21,699 nt of DNA, taken from contig JANNRW010000262.1 in the NCBI GenBank assembly GCA_031401815.1, positions 1 through 21,699 of the forward strand, written 5' to 3'. A model generated the notes under the pieces. That model was not told the origin of the DNA. It saw nothing but the letters and a program-made list of their open reading frames with translations, and searched no databases. The DNA is from JANNRW01 sp031401815 (lineage in GTDB: Bacteria > Desulfobacterota > Desulfuromonadia > Geobacterales > DSM-12255). Both the position numbers and the translations under genes were made by a program. This document shows, one piece after another, positions 7,559 through 14,937 of the stretch (position 1 is its first letter; each line of letters starts with the position of its first letter).

Positions 7559-10150
7559 TTACTTCCCGATCACCACCCCATCGCCACCCACCGCCAGATC
7601 AACCCGCACTGTATCCCCTTCTGCAAATTTCCCCTCCAGGAGCATCAGCGCAAGCGGATCCTGAATCTTGCGCTGGATGGTTCGTTTCAGGGGTCTGGCA
7701 CCGTAGGCCGGATCGTACCCCTCCTGCGCCAGATACTCCTTTGCACCGTCGCTTACATTGAGGGTGAGATGCCTCTCGGACAGGCGCTTTTCCAGCCCTT
7801 GGAGCTGGATTGCGACAATCTCTTTTATGCGGGTCAGCTCAAGCGGATGGTAGATGACGGTTTCGTCGATTCTGTTCAAAAACTCCGGCTTGAAGCTCTC
7901 TTTCAGAGCTTCCATCACCATGGCACGCATTTTCGGGTAATCACCGGTGCCGTACTGCTGAATCCAGTTGGAGCCGACATTGCTGGTCATGATAATGACG
8001 GTATTCCTGAAGTCAACGGTTCGTCCCTGGCCGTCGGTGAGACGACCATCGTCCAGCACCTGTAGCAGTACGTTGAAGACTTCGGGATGTGCTTTTTCGA
8101 TCTCGTCAAACAGAACGATGCTGTAGGGTCGGCGGCGAACAGCCTCAGTCAGTTGACCCCCCTCCTCATAGCCTACATAACCGGGTGGAGCGCCGATCAA
8201 GCGGGCAACGGTATGCTTCTCCTGATACTCGCTCATATCGATCCGGACAATAGCCTGATCATTGTCAAAGAGGAACTGGGCAAGCGCCCGGGCGGTTTCG
8301 GTCTTGCCGACACCTGTTGGCCCCAGAAAGATGAATGAGCCAAGGGGCCGGTTCGGGTCGGAAAGCCCGGCACGTGCCCGGCGGACAGCATTTGAAACCA
8401 GTACCAGCGCTTCATCCTGACCTATGACCCGGCTTTTTAGCCGCTCTTCCATTCTGACCAGCTTTTCGGTTTCACTCTCAAGCATCCGGTTGACCGGAAT
8501 GCCTGTCCAGCGGGCAACAATATCAGCCACCATGTCGCCATCAACCTCTTCAGGGAGCATTCGCCCCTCTTTCTGGCGCTCCAGCAGCTCTGTTTGCCTG
8601 GCAGCAATCTCTTTTTCAATAGCCGGGATCTCCCCGTAACGGAGCTCAGCAGTTTTGGCCAGATCCCCTTCACGCTCGCATTTCTTGGCCTCTTCCTTCT
8701 TCTCTTCAAACTGCTTTTTCAGCTCACTGATTCGCCCATGAATAGCTTTCTCCTGTTGCCAGTGAGTCTTTAGAAGTGTCGAGCGGCTTTTCAGCTCCTC
8801 CAGCTCATCGGCAAGCTTGCGCAGACGCTCTTTGGCATGGGTATCCTGTTCCCGGAGCAGCGCCTGTTTTTCAATTTCAAGCTGGATGATCTTCCGTTCG
8901 ACTTCGTCTATTTCAGTTGGCAGGGAATCTATCTCTATTCTCAGCCGAGAGGAGGCTTCGTCAATCAGATCGATAGCCTTGTCCGGCAGGAACCGGTCGC
9001 TGATATAGCGGTCAGAGAGGGTGGCTGCGGCGATGATGGCGCTGTCCTTGATTCTGACCCCGTGAAAATTTTCATAGCGCTCTTTTAGCCCTCTCAAGAT
9101 GGCAATGGTGTCCTCTACGCTCGGCTCCCCGGCATAGATCTGCTGGAAACGGCGCTCCAGAGCAGCATCCTTTTCAATGTACTTGCGGTATTCGTTCAGG
9201 GTAGTTGCGCCGATACAGTGCAGTTCGCCGCGAGCCAGCGCAGGTTTAAGCATGTTGGAGGCATCCATTGCCCCTTCAGCGGCACCGGCACCAACCAGGG
9301 TGTGTAACTCATCAATAAAAAGGATGACCTCACCTTCAGACTTCTCGACCTCTTTTATGACTCCTTTCAGCCGCTCCTCAAATTCGCCCCGGTATTTTGC
9401 CCCGGCTATCAGCGCTCCCATGTCAAGGGCGACCAGTCGCCTGTTTTTAAGGGTCTCCGGGACATCGCCTGCAACAATCCGGCTGGCAAGCCCTTCAACG
9501 ATAGCTGTTTTACCGACCCCCGGCTCTCCAATCAGTACCGGATTATTCTTGGTACGGCGCGACAGCACCTGGATAACCCTGCGTATTTCGTCATCCCGCC
9601 CAATAACCGGATCAAGCTTCCCCTTGCGGGCAAGATCCGTCAGATCCCGGGCATATTTTGACAGCGCCTGATACTGATCTTCTGCGTTCTGATCAGTGAC
9701 CCGTTCATTGCCGCGAACCTCCTTAAGCGCTGCGAGCAGTGCATCTCTTGATATTCCGCTCTCTCCGAATATTCTCCCGCACTCTTCACCTTTATCCCCG
9801 GCCATTGCCAGCAGCAGATGTTCAGTAGCTACAAAATCATCCTTCATCTTGTCAGCTTCCCGCTGTGCTGCCGAGAGCGTACGACTCAAAGCAGAGGAGA
9901 GAGAGAGCTGGGTTGCTGCGCCGCTTACTCTGGGAAGTTTTGCAATGGAAGCCTTTGCTCTCTGTATCAGTTGATCGGGTCTTGCGCCGATTTTCTGAAT
10001 CAGCGGGGAGGCAAGCCCCCCTTCCTGTTCGAGCAGCGCGAGCAGCAGATGAACCGGCTCAATGGCACTGTTCTCCCCATTGGCAGCCAATTCATGAGAC
10101 GCGGCAAGAGCCTCCTGTGTTTTTATCGTCATCTTGTCAGGTCGCAACAT
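7559..10150 (-). CDS. clpB: ATP-dependent disaggregase ClpB (Hsp100)
   Basis: An 863-residue protein, the usual ClpB length. It pulls proteins out of aggregates together with DnaK/DnaJ/GrpE in the cytoplasm, as a hexamer. Domain order: double Clp N-domain (1-145); first AAA+ module with GEPGVGKT at 208-215 and Walker B VILFIDELHTLVG; a long charged coiled-coil middle domain (~410-530), which marks ClpB rather than ClpA or ClpC; second AAA+ module with GPTGVGKTE; and the ClpB C-terminal domain with AYGARPLKR. The ATG at 10150 follows AGGAGGTG by about 6 nt. It is a single-gene transcript, with its own promoter at 10220-10248 and terminator at 7502-7525. Nothing appears broken. Confidence 0.98.
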   Translation of the reverse strand: MLRPDKMTIKTQEALAASHELAANGENSAIEPVHLLLALLEQEGGLASPLIQKIGARPDQLIQRAKASIAKLPRVSGAATQLSLSSALSRTLSAAQREADKMKDDFVATEHLLLAMAGDKGEECGRIFGESGISRDALLAALKEVRGNERVTDQNAEDQYQALSKYARDLTDLARKGKLDPVIGRDDEIRRVIQVLSRRTKNNPVLIGEPGVGKTAIVEGLASRIVAGDVPETLKNRRLVALDMGALIAGAKYRGEFEERLKGVIKEVEKSEGEVILFIDELHTLVGAGAAEGAMDASNMLKPALARGELHCIGATTLNEYRKYIEKDAALERRFQQIYAGEPSVEDTIAILRGLKERYENFHGVRIKDSAIIAAATLSDRYISDRFLPDKAIDLIDEASSRLRIEIDSLPTEIDEVERKIIQLEIEKQALLREQDTHAKERLRKLADELEELKSRSTLLKTHWQQEKAIHGRISELKKQFEEKKEEAKKCEREGDLAKTAELRYGEIPAIEKEIAARQTELLERQKEGRMLPEEVDGDMVADIVARWTGIPVNRMLESETEKLVRMEERLKSRVIGQDEALVLVSNAVRRARAGLSDPNRPLGSFIFLGPTGVGKTETARALAQFLFDNDQAIVRIDMSEYQEKHTVARLIGAPPGYVGYEEGGQLTEAVRRRPYSIVLFDEIEKAHPEVFNVLLQVLDDGRLTDGQGRTVDFRNTVIIMTSNVGSNWIQQYGTGDYPKMRAMVMEALKESFKPEFLNRIDETVIYHPLELTRIKEIVAIQLQGLEKRLSERHLTLNVSDGAKEYLAQEGYDPAYGARPLKRTIQRKIQDPLALMLLEGKFAEGDTVRVDLAVGGDGVVIGK

Positions 10151-10219
10151 ACATACACCTCCTGGAAGGCTGTCGGATTTACAGCTGATTTATTCCAAGT
10201 CCGACAGACTCCTGATGAA

Positions 10220-10248
10220 AACATAAGTGCGGGAAGCACCCCTGTCAA
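10220..10248 (-). promoter_or_regulatory. clpB promoter
   Basis: On the minus strand TTGACA (10243-10248) and TATGTT (10220-10225) stand exactly 17 bp apart, about 70 nt before the clpB ATG. The -35 lies within CCCCTTGACA, and CCCGCACTTAT covers the -10, so there is partial overlap with heat-shock (RpoH) promoter patterns. Dual control is possible but not shown. Confidence 0.7.
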
Positions 10249-10263
10249 GGGGAGCAGATATCC

Positions 10264-10289
10264 TGTTCAATGTTTGAACAGTTGTTCAA
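10264..10289. promoter_or_regulatory. Triple TGTTCAA operator-like site upstream of clpB
   Basis: Three 7-bp half-sites alternate in direction: TGTTCAA (10264-10270), TTGAACA (10274-10280), TGTTCAA (10283-10289), with spacers of 3 and 2 bp. The site lies about 15 bp upstream of the clpB -35 and overlaps a weaker plus-strand TTGTTC-N17-TAAATA (10282-10310) that could serve the small lipoprotein gene. It looks like a binding site for a dimeric regulator; which one is unknown. Confidence 0.55.
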
Positions 10290-10477
10290 TCGGTTTATCT
10301 TTCGTAAATACGGTCAGTTACGCGAATATTTCACAAAAAGCTGTTCAGTCATGATTTCGCAGGCATGGCGGGTAAGGCCAGACAACGTAATGATATCGAG
10401 ACATTGCGGTGATATCAGATTCGGCACGTATCTGGTAACAGAGAAGATAACCAAACAAGAGCAACAGGAGGTTTCCC

Positions 10478-10774
10478 ATGTTACGTTATCTGCTAATCAT
10501 CTCTGCAATGTCACTTTTGAACGGTTGCGCTGAAATGAAGATTATAGGAAATGCCGCCATGAGAGACTTAAGGTCTGACGCGATAAATGTCGAACAGACA
10601 TCCTACCGATATCACCAGAAGCTTGTTGCCCTGAATAGTCCAAAGAGTGGTGTATTAATGGCCAAAGCCGAGCTGAGTCTTGATGCGGATAGTATAAGAT
10701 CAACCAGTGGAGAGACTAAAAAACGCGGGGTTGCAAAGTCAAAAAAGGTTAAGGGGCTTTGGGAGAAGAATTGA
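10478..10774 (+). CDS. Small putative lipoprotein, unknown function
   Basis: A 98-residue protein that I do not recognise. It begins with a short lipoprotein signal: MLRYLLIISAMSLL then the lipobox LNGC with Cys17, so the mature form would be about 82 residues anchored in a membrane and facing the periplasm. The mature part is charged and ends in a lysine-rich tail (KKRGVAKSKKVKGLWEKN). CAGGAGG lies 7 nt before the ATG, which is strong support for translation. It stands alone, divergent from clpB and convergent with the DEAD-box helicase. A 5' stretch of about 170 nt separates it from the only promoter-like sequence I see. It could be a stress-linked envelope protein, but that is a guess from location. 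Confidence 0.62.
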   Translation: MLRYLLIISAMSLLNGCAEMKIIGNAAMRDLRSDAINVEQTSYRYHQKLVALNSPKSGVLMAKAELSLDADSIRSTSGETKKRGVAKSKKVKGLWEKN

Positions 10775-10837
10775 AGGAGGAACTTTCCACAACTGATAAA
10801 TCACGGAAGCTGGATAACATGAACCAACAGAAAAACA

Positions 10838-10950
10838 AGGCAATAGAACGCGGATGACGCGGATTAAACGAATTTACGCAGATATGAACCAGTTTCTCTG
10901 ATTTACCCTGTAAATCCGCTAAGTCAGATTTGATCCGCGTTCTATTGCCT
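10838..10950. repeat. Long hairpin repeat with ACGCGGAT units between convergent genes
   Basis: Perfect 18-bp inverted ends AGGCAATAGAACGCGGAT (10838-10855) and ATCCGCGTTCTATTGCCT (10933-10950) enclose a degenerate series of ACGCGGAT/ACGCAGAT units that also pair imperfectly. This fits a dispersed hairpin repeat. Lying between the lipoprotein and the RNA helicase stops, it may also end transcription from both sides, though there is no clean T-run. Confidence 0.82.
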
Positions 10951-10955
10951 CAAAA

Positions 10956-12314
10956 TTAAATGGTACGTCGCTCGCCAGCAGGGCGACGATACTCTACGAC
11001 CAGGGTCTTCTCTGTTCGCGGGGTTCCCCACTTTTTGCGTCGGTCAGTCCCCAGTGCCTTTTCCTGGTCTCTACTGTTCCCCTTGTTCCTGCCACCGGCA
11101 GAAGAAGGAGTTGCCGCTGCTCCGTGACGTCTCATCCCCGGCTTTGCGCCACTGCCGGATGGAAGACGCGGCAGTTCGCGCTTTGGCTCCAGCCCTTCAA
11201 TAACCTGTCTGGGGAGCTTCTGGCCGATAAAACGCTCTATTCTTGCCAGATAATTCAGCTCATTCAGGGAGACAAATGAAACAGCAGTACCTGTTGCTCC
11301 GGCACGACCGGTTCGTCCGATGCGGTGTACGTAATCTTCGGCAAATCTTGGAAGGTCAAAATTGATTACATGACTGATTCCGCTAACATCAAGACCACGT
11401 GCAGCAACATCTGTTGCTACAAGGAGTTTGACCTTGCCCCGACGCAGGTTGACTATGGTTCGATTACGAGCCCCCTGGCTCATGTCGCCATGAAGCGCTG
11501 CAGCAGCATGACCCTGACTGAAAAGTTCCTGGGCAAGGGTGTCGGCATCGCGTTTGGTCGCAGAAAAGATTATAGCTCTGGAGAGATCCTTGTGAGTGAT
11601 GAGATGCTGGAGAAGGCGATGTTTGTGACGCATGTCATCAGCTACATGGAGACGCTGCTCGATACTGTCGAGCGTTACATTTTTACCGGCAATCTCGATC
11701 ATTTTCGGCTCACGCAGCATTCTGCCAGCCAGTTTTGTGGTAGCAGCATCCATTGTTGCAGTGAACATCATAGTCTGTCGTCCGGCAGGGGTTGCTGCGG
11801 CAATCTTGTCCATATCTTCGCTGAAACCCATGTCCAGCATTCTGTCTGCTTCATCAAGGATCAGCATTTCGACGCGATCCAGCCTGAGGCGGCCATTTTC
11901 AAGATGATCGACCAGACGACCCGGGGTGGCAACAATCAGATCCACCGGTTGCGATAAAAGACGCAGCTGGTCGCGGTAAGCCATGCCGCCAAGGATTGCG
12001 CCGCTCCGGACTTTTGAGAATTTTCCATAGGTACGGACTGCGTCGCTAACCTGATTGGCAAGCTCTCTGGTAGGGGTAATCACCAGAACCCGAGGCCCTT
12101 TGCCCTGTGTTTTTGGAGGGGTAGAAATGAGTTGCAGCGCAGGGAGTACGAATCCGGCAGTTTTCCCGGTGCCGGTCTGGGCAACGCCAATCAGATCAAG
12201 CCCGGCAAGGGCAGCAGGTATGGCCATCTCCTGTATCGGAGTCGGTGTATCGTAGCCACAGGCAGCTACAGCTTTGAGAAGATGGGGGGAGAGGTTTAAT
12301 TCGTTGAATGTCAT
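10956..12314 (-). CDS. rhlE: DEAD-box RNA helicase, RhlE-like
   Basis: A 452-residue ATP-dependent RNA helicase, likely acting in ribosome assembly or RNA turnover, often important in the cold. Motifs in order: Q-motif region ending PTPIQ (24-28), AQTGTGKT (45-52), PTRELA (81-86), ATPGR, DEAD (154-157), TAT (185-187, where most relatives have SAT), ATDVAARGLD and HRIGRTGRAG. After the second RecA domain comes a basic, glycine/arginine-rich tail of about 80 residues, typical of the RhlE/DbpA-like group and used for RNA binding. The ATG at 12314 is preceded by AAGGAT. The upstream 260 bp contains palindromes that could form a structured leader. The exact subfamily name is less certain than the helicase call. 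Confidence 0.92.
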   Translation of the reverse strand: MTFNELNLSPHLLKAVAACGYDTPTPIQEMAIPAALAGLDLIGVAQTGTGKTAGFVLPALQLISTPPKTQGKGPRVLVITPTRELANQVSDAVRTYGKFSKVRSGAILGGMAYRDQLRLLSQPVDLIVATPGRLVDHLENGRLRLDRVEMLILDEADRMLDMGFSEDMDKIAAATPAGRQTMMFTATMDAATTKLAGRMLREPKMIEIAGKNVTLDSIEQRLHVADDMRHKHRLLQHLITHKDLSRAIIFSATKRDADTLAQELFSQGHAAAALHGDMSQGARNRTIVNLRRGKVKLLVATDVAARGLDVSGISHVINFDLPRFAEDYVHRIGRTGRAGATGTAVSFVSLNELNYLARIERFIGQKLPRQVIEGLEPKRELPRLPSGSGAKPGMRRHGAAATPSSAGGRNKGNSRDQEKALGTDRRKKWGTPRTEKTLVVEYRRPAGERRTI

Positions 12315-12354
12315 CAGTAATCCTTATAAATAGTGCAAGATCAGGTTTGCGGGG

Positions 12355-12448
12355 TTCCGGTCCGGAAGAGCGCACAAAAATCCGTAGGGTGCAGTTGAGT
12401 GACGTCTTGCGTGCGTCAACTTGCTAGCACCTTGAACAACAACGGATT
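12355..12448. promoter_or_regulatory. Structured intergenic segment upstream of the RNA helicase
   Basis: It contains the palindrome TTCCGG-T-CCGGAA (12355-12367) and a nested stem at 12379-12448. In that stem AATCCGT pairs with ACGGATT, GGTGC (12388-12392) with GCACC (12427-12431), and AGTTGA (12393-12398) with TCAACT (12416-12421), leaving a 5-nt bulge. It could be a structured 5' leader of the helicase mRNA. The rest of 12315-12578 shows only a weak hairpin at 12529-12544, perhaps the end of the neighbouring transcript. Confidence 0.4.
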
Positions 12449-12578
12449 GGCATCGTCACCAACCGAAAATGCAACTGCGAGATCAGGGGATACTGAACAG
12501 CAGGAGGGGTCAGTCAGTGATAGGAAAGCGGAGTAAATGCTCCGGCAGTTTATATGTTTATTGCTGACTACTCAGTGT

Positions 12579-13328
12579 CTACTTTATTGCTGCCTCTTCC
12601 ATGATGACTGCGTACTTGTAACCGCCGCCAAAATCAACATTGTTACGAAATATTCCGGTCGCTGTAACTACTGTACCAACATCAGGGGAGTCCTTGGTGG
12701 TAACAACGAGTTTGTTGTCACCCTTTTCTCCGCTTCCATCCATGAGATGAATCCAGTTGCGACCCATGATGCCGGTAGAAGCTTTTACAACCTGTCCCCG
12801 GACAGTAATGATCTTGTCCTGAAGTTCACCCTTTTTAAGCATCACTTCTGAAAGAGAGTAGGAATTTTCTCCTGATGCCTTCTCGACTTTGAGGCCTTCG
12901 ACAACTTTTGCGTCAGTTTTTTTCTTGCCAGGAGCCTGTTCGCTCATATTTACACCTTTATGGGCGCTGGCTTTCCGTTTTTCATTGTATTTATCAGTTG
13001 GTCCGCCTGAAAAGAGGATACGTTCAAAAGTCCTGTTCAACGGCTTGCTTTTGAAGTCCCCCATCTGCACACCCGGCTCAAGCTCCACCTCCTCTCCGAC
13101 AGCAACAACAAGTTCAGGAATGGCCACCCAGTCCTTGAAGCCGTCCCGTTCGATCAGAAGATAAGTATAGCCGCTACTGTCTATCGCTTCGAGAACTATC
13201 CCGGCAATCGGCGGAAGCGCGACTACAGCCTCAGCACTCTTTTTACCGGCCATGTCAGGCATGGCAAAAGTACTCACAGCAAGGAGGGTTACTGTAATGA
13301 AACATGTCAGCAGAATAATTGTTTTCAT
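12579..13328 (-). CDS. Exported NrfJ-like / OB-fold protein
   Basis: A 249-residue protein from the ATG at 13328 (AAGGGG about 6 nt upstream); a TTG 15 nt further up is less likely. The signal peptide MKTIILLTCFITVTLLAVSTFA suggests a periplasmic product cleaved near residue 22. Residues ~30-100 (GIVLEAIDSSGYTYLLIE ... WVAIPE ... LNRTFERILFSGG) resemble the small NrfJ-type domain found near multihaem cytochrome genes. A charged linker follows. The C-terminal ~80 residues (ITVRGQVVKAS, GRNWIHLMDGSG, GTVVTATGIF) resemble a bacterial OB-fold nucleic-acid-binding-like domain. The role is unknown; an accessory part in periplasmic redox biogenesis is a guess. It starts 49 nt past the tRNA terminator. 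I see no strong promoter there. Confidence 0.8.
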   Translation of the reverse strand: MKTIILLTCFITVTLLAVSTFAMPDMAGKKSAEAVVALPPIAGIVLEAIDSSGYTYLLIERDGFKDWVAIPELVVAVGEEVELEPGVQMGDFKSKPLNRTFERILFSGGPTDKYNEKRKASAHKGVNMSEQAPGKKKTDAKVVEGLKVEKASGENSYSLSEVMLKKGELQDKIITVRGQVVKASTGIMGRNWIHLMDGSGEKGDNKLVVTTKDSPDVGTVVTATGIFRNNVDFGGGYKYAVIMEEAAIK

Positions 13329-13376
13329 GGGCTGCCCCTTCAACAGTGAAAAGCAGATACGGTTTTTGCGGCAAGC

Positions 13377-13400
13377 AAAAAAGCCCCGGATATCCAGGGC
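13377..13400 (-). terminator. Rho-independent terminator after tRNA-Glu
   Basis: The hairpin GCCC-c-GGATATCC-a-GGGC (13383-13400) is followed on the minus strand by six T residues. It lies 13 nt past the tRNA-Glu CCA end and closes the tRNA transcript. Confidence 0.82.
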
Positions 13401-13413
13401 CTTTTATATCGGT

Positions 13414-13491
13414 TGGCGTCCCCTGCCGGATTTGAACCGGCGTCGCCGCCGTGAAAGGGCGGTGTCCTGGGCCGGGCTAGACGAAGGGGAC
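13414..13491 (-). tRNA. tRNA-Glu (anticodon TTC)
   Basis: A 78-nt gene with encoded CCA. The acceptor strands GTCCCCT and AGGGGAC pair fully, with G as discriminator. The anticodon loop reads CTTTCAC within a CCGCC/GGCGG stem, and the T-arm contains GGTTCAAATCC. It is the second tRNA of a two-gene transcript, 14 nt after tRNA-Lys. Confidence 0.96.
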
Positions 13492-13505
13492 AGATGATAA
13501 AAAGA

Positions 13506-13581
13506 TGGTGAGCCGCGTTGGGATCGAACCAACGACCACCTGATTAAAAGTCAGGTGCTCTACCTACTGAGCTAGCGGCTC
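13506..13581 (-). tRNA. tRNA-Lys (anticodon TTT)
   Basis: A 76-nt gene with encoded CCA. The acceptor strands GAGCCGC / GCGGCTC pair fully, with A as discriminator. The anticodon stem is CCTGA/TCAGG around loop CTTTTAA, and the T-arm contains GGTTCGATCC. It is the first gene of the Lys-Glu transcript. Confidence 0.97.
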
Positions 13582-13598
13582 TTAGTGACAAGTTTGTT

Positions 13599-13627
13599 TT
13601 TATATCAAAATTGACAGAAGCCGTCAA
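13599..13627 (-). promoter_or_regulatory. Promoter of the tRNA-Lys/tRNA-Glu transcript
   Basis: On the minus strand TTGACG (13622-13627) and TATAAA (13599-13604) are 17 bp apart. The -10 ends 17 nt before tRNA-Lys, leaving only a short leader. The -35 begins 5 nt after the purA stop. An inverted TTGAC / GTCAA pair overlaps it. Confidence 0.8.
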
Positions 13628-13632
13628 CTGAT

Positions 13633-14928
13633 TTATTTACCAAAAGGATTCCTGAGGGAGATAGTCTCGTCCCTTCTGGGGCCTACAGAGACCATTACTA
13701 TTTCGCACCCTATCAACTCTTCCAGCCTCTTTACATATTTTTTCGCATTTTCCGGAAGAGCTTCGTAGCTTTTTATCTTGCTGATTGCAGTTTTCCACCC
13801 CGGCATCTCTTCGTAAACAGGCTCACAGGCGGCAAAGGTATCAAGAGTTGCCGGAATTTCATCAATTACCTGATCTTTATACCTGTATCCTGTGCAGATT
13901 TTTATGGTGTCAAAATCGTCAAGAACATCAAGCTTTGTTATGGCAACACCGGTAAGTCCGTTTACACGGACTGAATAACGAAGCACTACCGCATCAAACC
14001 AGCCGCAACGACGAGGTCTGCCGGTAGTTGCGCCAAACTCCATTCCAACCTTGCGCATCTTCTCGCCGGTATCGTCCAGAAGCTCTGTCGGGAACGGGCC
14101 ACTTCCAACACGGGTTACATAAGCTTTGGATATGCCAATGATTTCGTTAATGGAGCGCGGACTGACTCCGGTTCCTGTGCAGGCGCCACCAGCACAGGTG
14201 GAAGATGATGTCACGAACGGGTAAGTCCCGTGATCAACATCAAGAAGAGTCCCCTGAGCCCCTTCAAACAGGATGTTTCTTCCTGCCCTGATCTCGCGAT
14301 GCAGCATCAGGCTGGTGTCGGCAACATATTTGCGAAGGGTGTCAGCATAGGCGGTGTATTCGGTAAAAATCTCTTCGAAAGTAAACGGTTTGTCACCGAG
14401 AAACTTTTCCAGGAGGAAGTTTTTCTCTTCCAGAGCGTCGGCCAGCTTCCGGGCAAAGATATCCTTGTCGAGCAGATCGCAGAGCCTTATCCCTCTTCTG
14501 CCAATCTTGTCCTCATATGCAGGCCCGATGCCGCGTCCGGTCGTGCCGATTTTTTTGTCGCCACTATTTGCCTCACGGGCAATGTCAACTCTTTTGTGGT
14601 AAGGCATGATGATATGGAGAGCTTCACTCAGGCAGAGAACCGAATCGTCCTGCATCTTCCCCTTGGCTTTAAGATTGGTTATCTCACGAATAAACACTTC
14701 AGGATCAAGGACAACCCCATTACCGATTATGCAGCGTTTCCCATCATGCAGAATCCCTGATGGAATAAGATGCAGGACGATCTTTTCATCCCCGACCACA
14801 AGAGTATGGCCGGCATTGTTACCCCCCTGATAGCGGACAACATTGTCAGCATGTTCAGTATAGATATCAACGACCTTGCCTTTCCCTTCGTCACCCCATT
14901 GGGCACCGATAACTACTACGTTAGCCAT
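13633..14928 (-). CDS. purA: Adenylosuccinate synthetase
   Basis: 431 residues, the full usual length. It joins IMP and aspartate using GTP to give adenylosuccinate, the first committed step to AMP, in the cytoplasm. The GTP-binding loop GDEGKGK is at 12-18, and the catalytic Asp13 and His41 (NNAGHTL) of the E. coli enzyme are conserved. Also present are RGIGPAYEDK, FEGAQGTLLDVDHGTYPFVT and GATTGRPRRCGW. The ATG at 14928 follows AGGAG by 7 nt and lies 9 nt after the hisZ stop, so the two form an operon. I see no separate terminator before the tRNA promoter. The pairing of histidine and purine genes fits their shared metabolites. Confidence 0.98.
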   Translation of the reverse strand: MANVVVIGAQWGDEGKGKVVDIYTEHADNVVRYQGGNNAGHTLVVGDEKIVLHLIPSGILHDGKRCIIGNGVVLDPEVFIREITNLKAKGKMQDDSVLCLSEALHIIMPYHKRVDIAREANSGDKKIGTTGRGIGPAYEDKIGRRGIRLCDLLDKDIFARKLADALEEKNFLLEKFLGDKPFTFEEIFTEYTAYADTLRKYVADTSLMLHREIRAGRNILFEGAQGTLLDVDHGTYPFVTSSSTCAGGACTGTGVSPRSINEIIGISKAYVTRVGSGPFPTELLDDTGEKMRKVGMEFGATTGRPRRCGWFDAVVLRYSVRVNGLTGVAITKLDVLDDFDTIKICTGYRYKDQVIDEIPATLDTFAACEPVYEEMPGWKTAISKIKSYEALPENAKKYVKRLEELIGCEIVMVSVGPRRDETISLRNPFGK

Positions 14929-14937
14929 TGTCGTCTC

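Noticed and set aside
10420..10445. Sigma-54 promoter (GGCACG then TGGT) before the small lipoprotein
   Set aside because: The -12 element does not match TTGC well and the -24 lacks the leading T-G; too weak to claim.
13329..13376. Separate promoter for the NrfJ-like gene
   Set aside because: No -35/-10 pair with acceptable spacing; readthrough from the tRNA transcript is equally possible.
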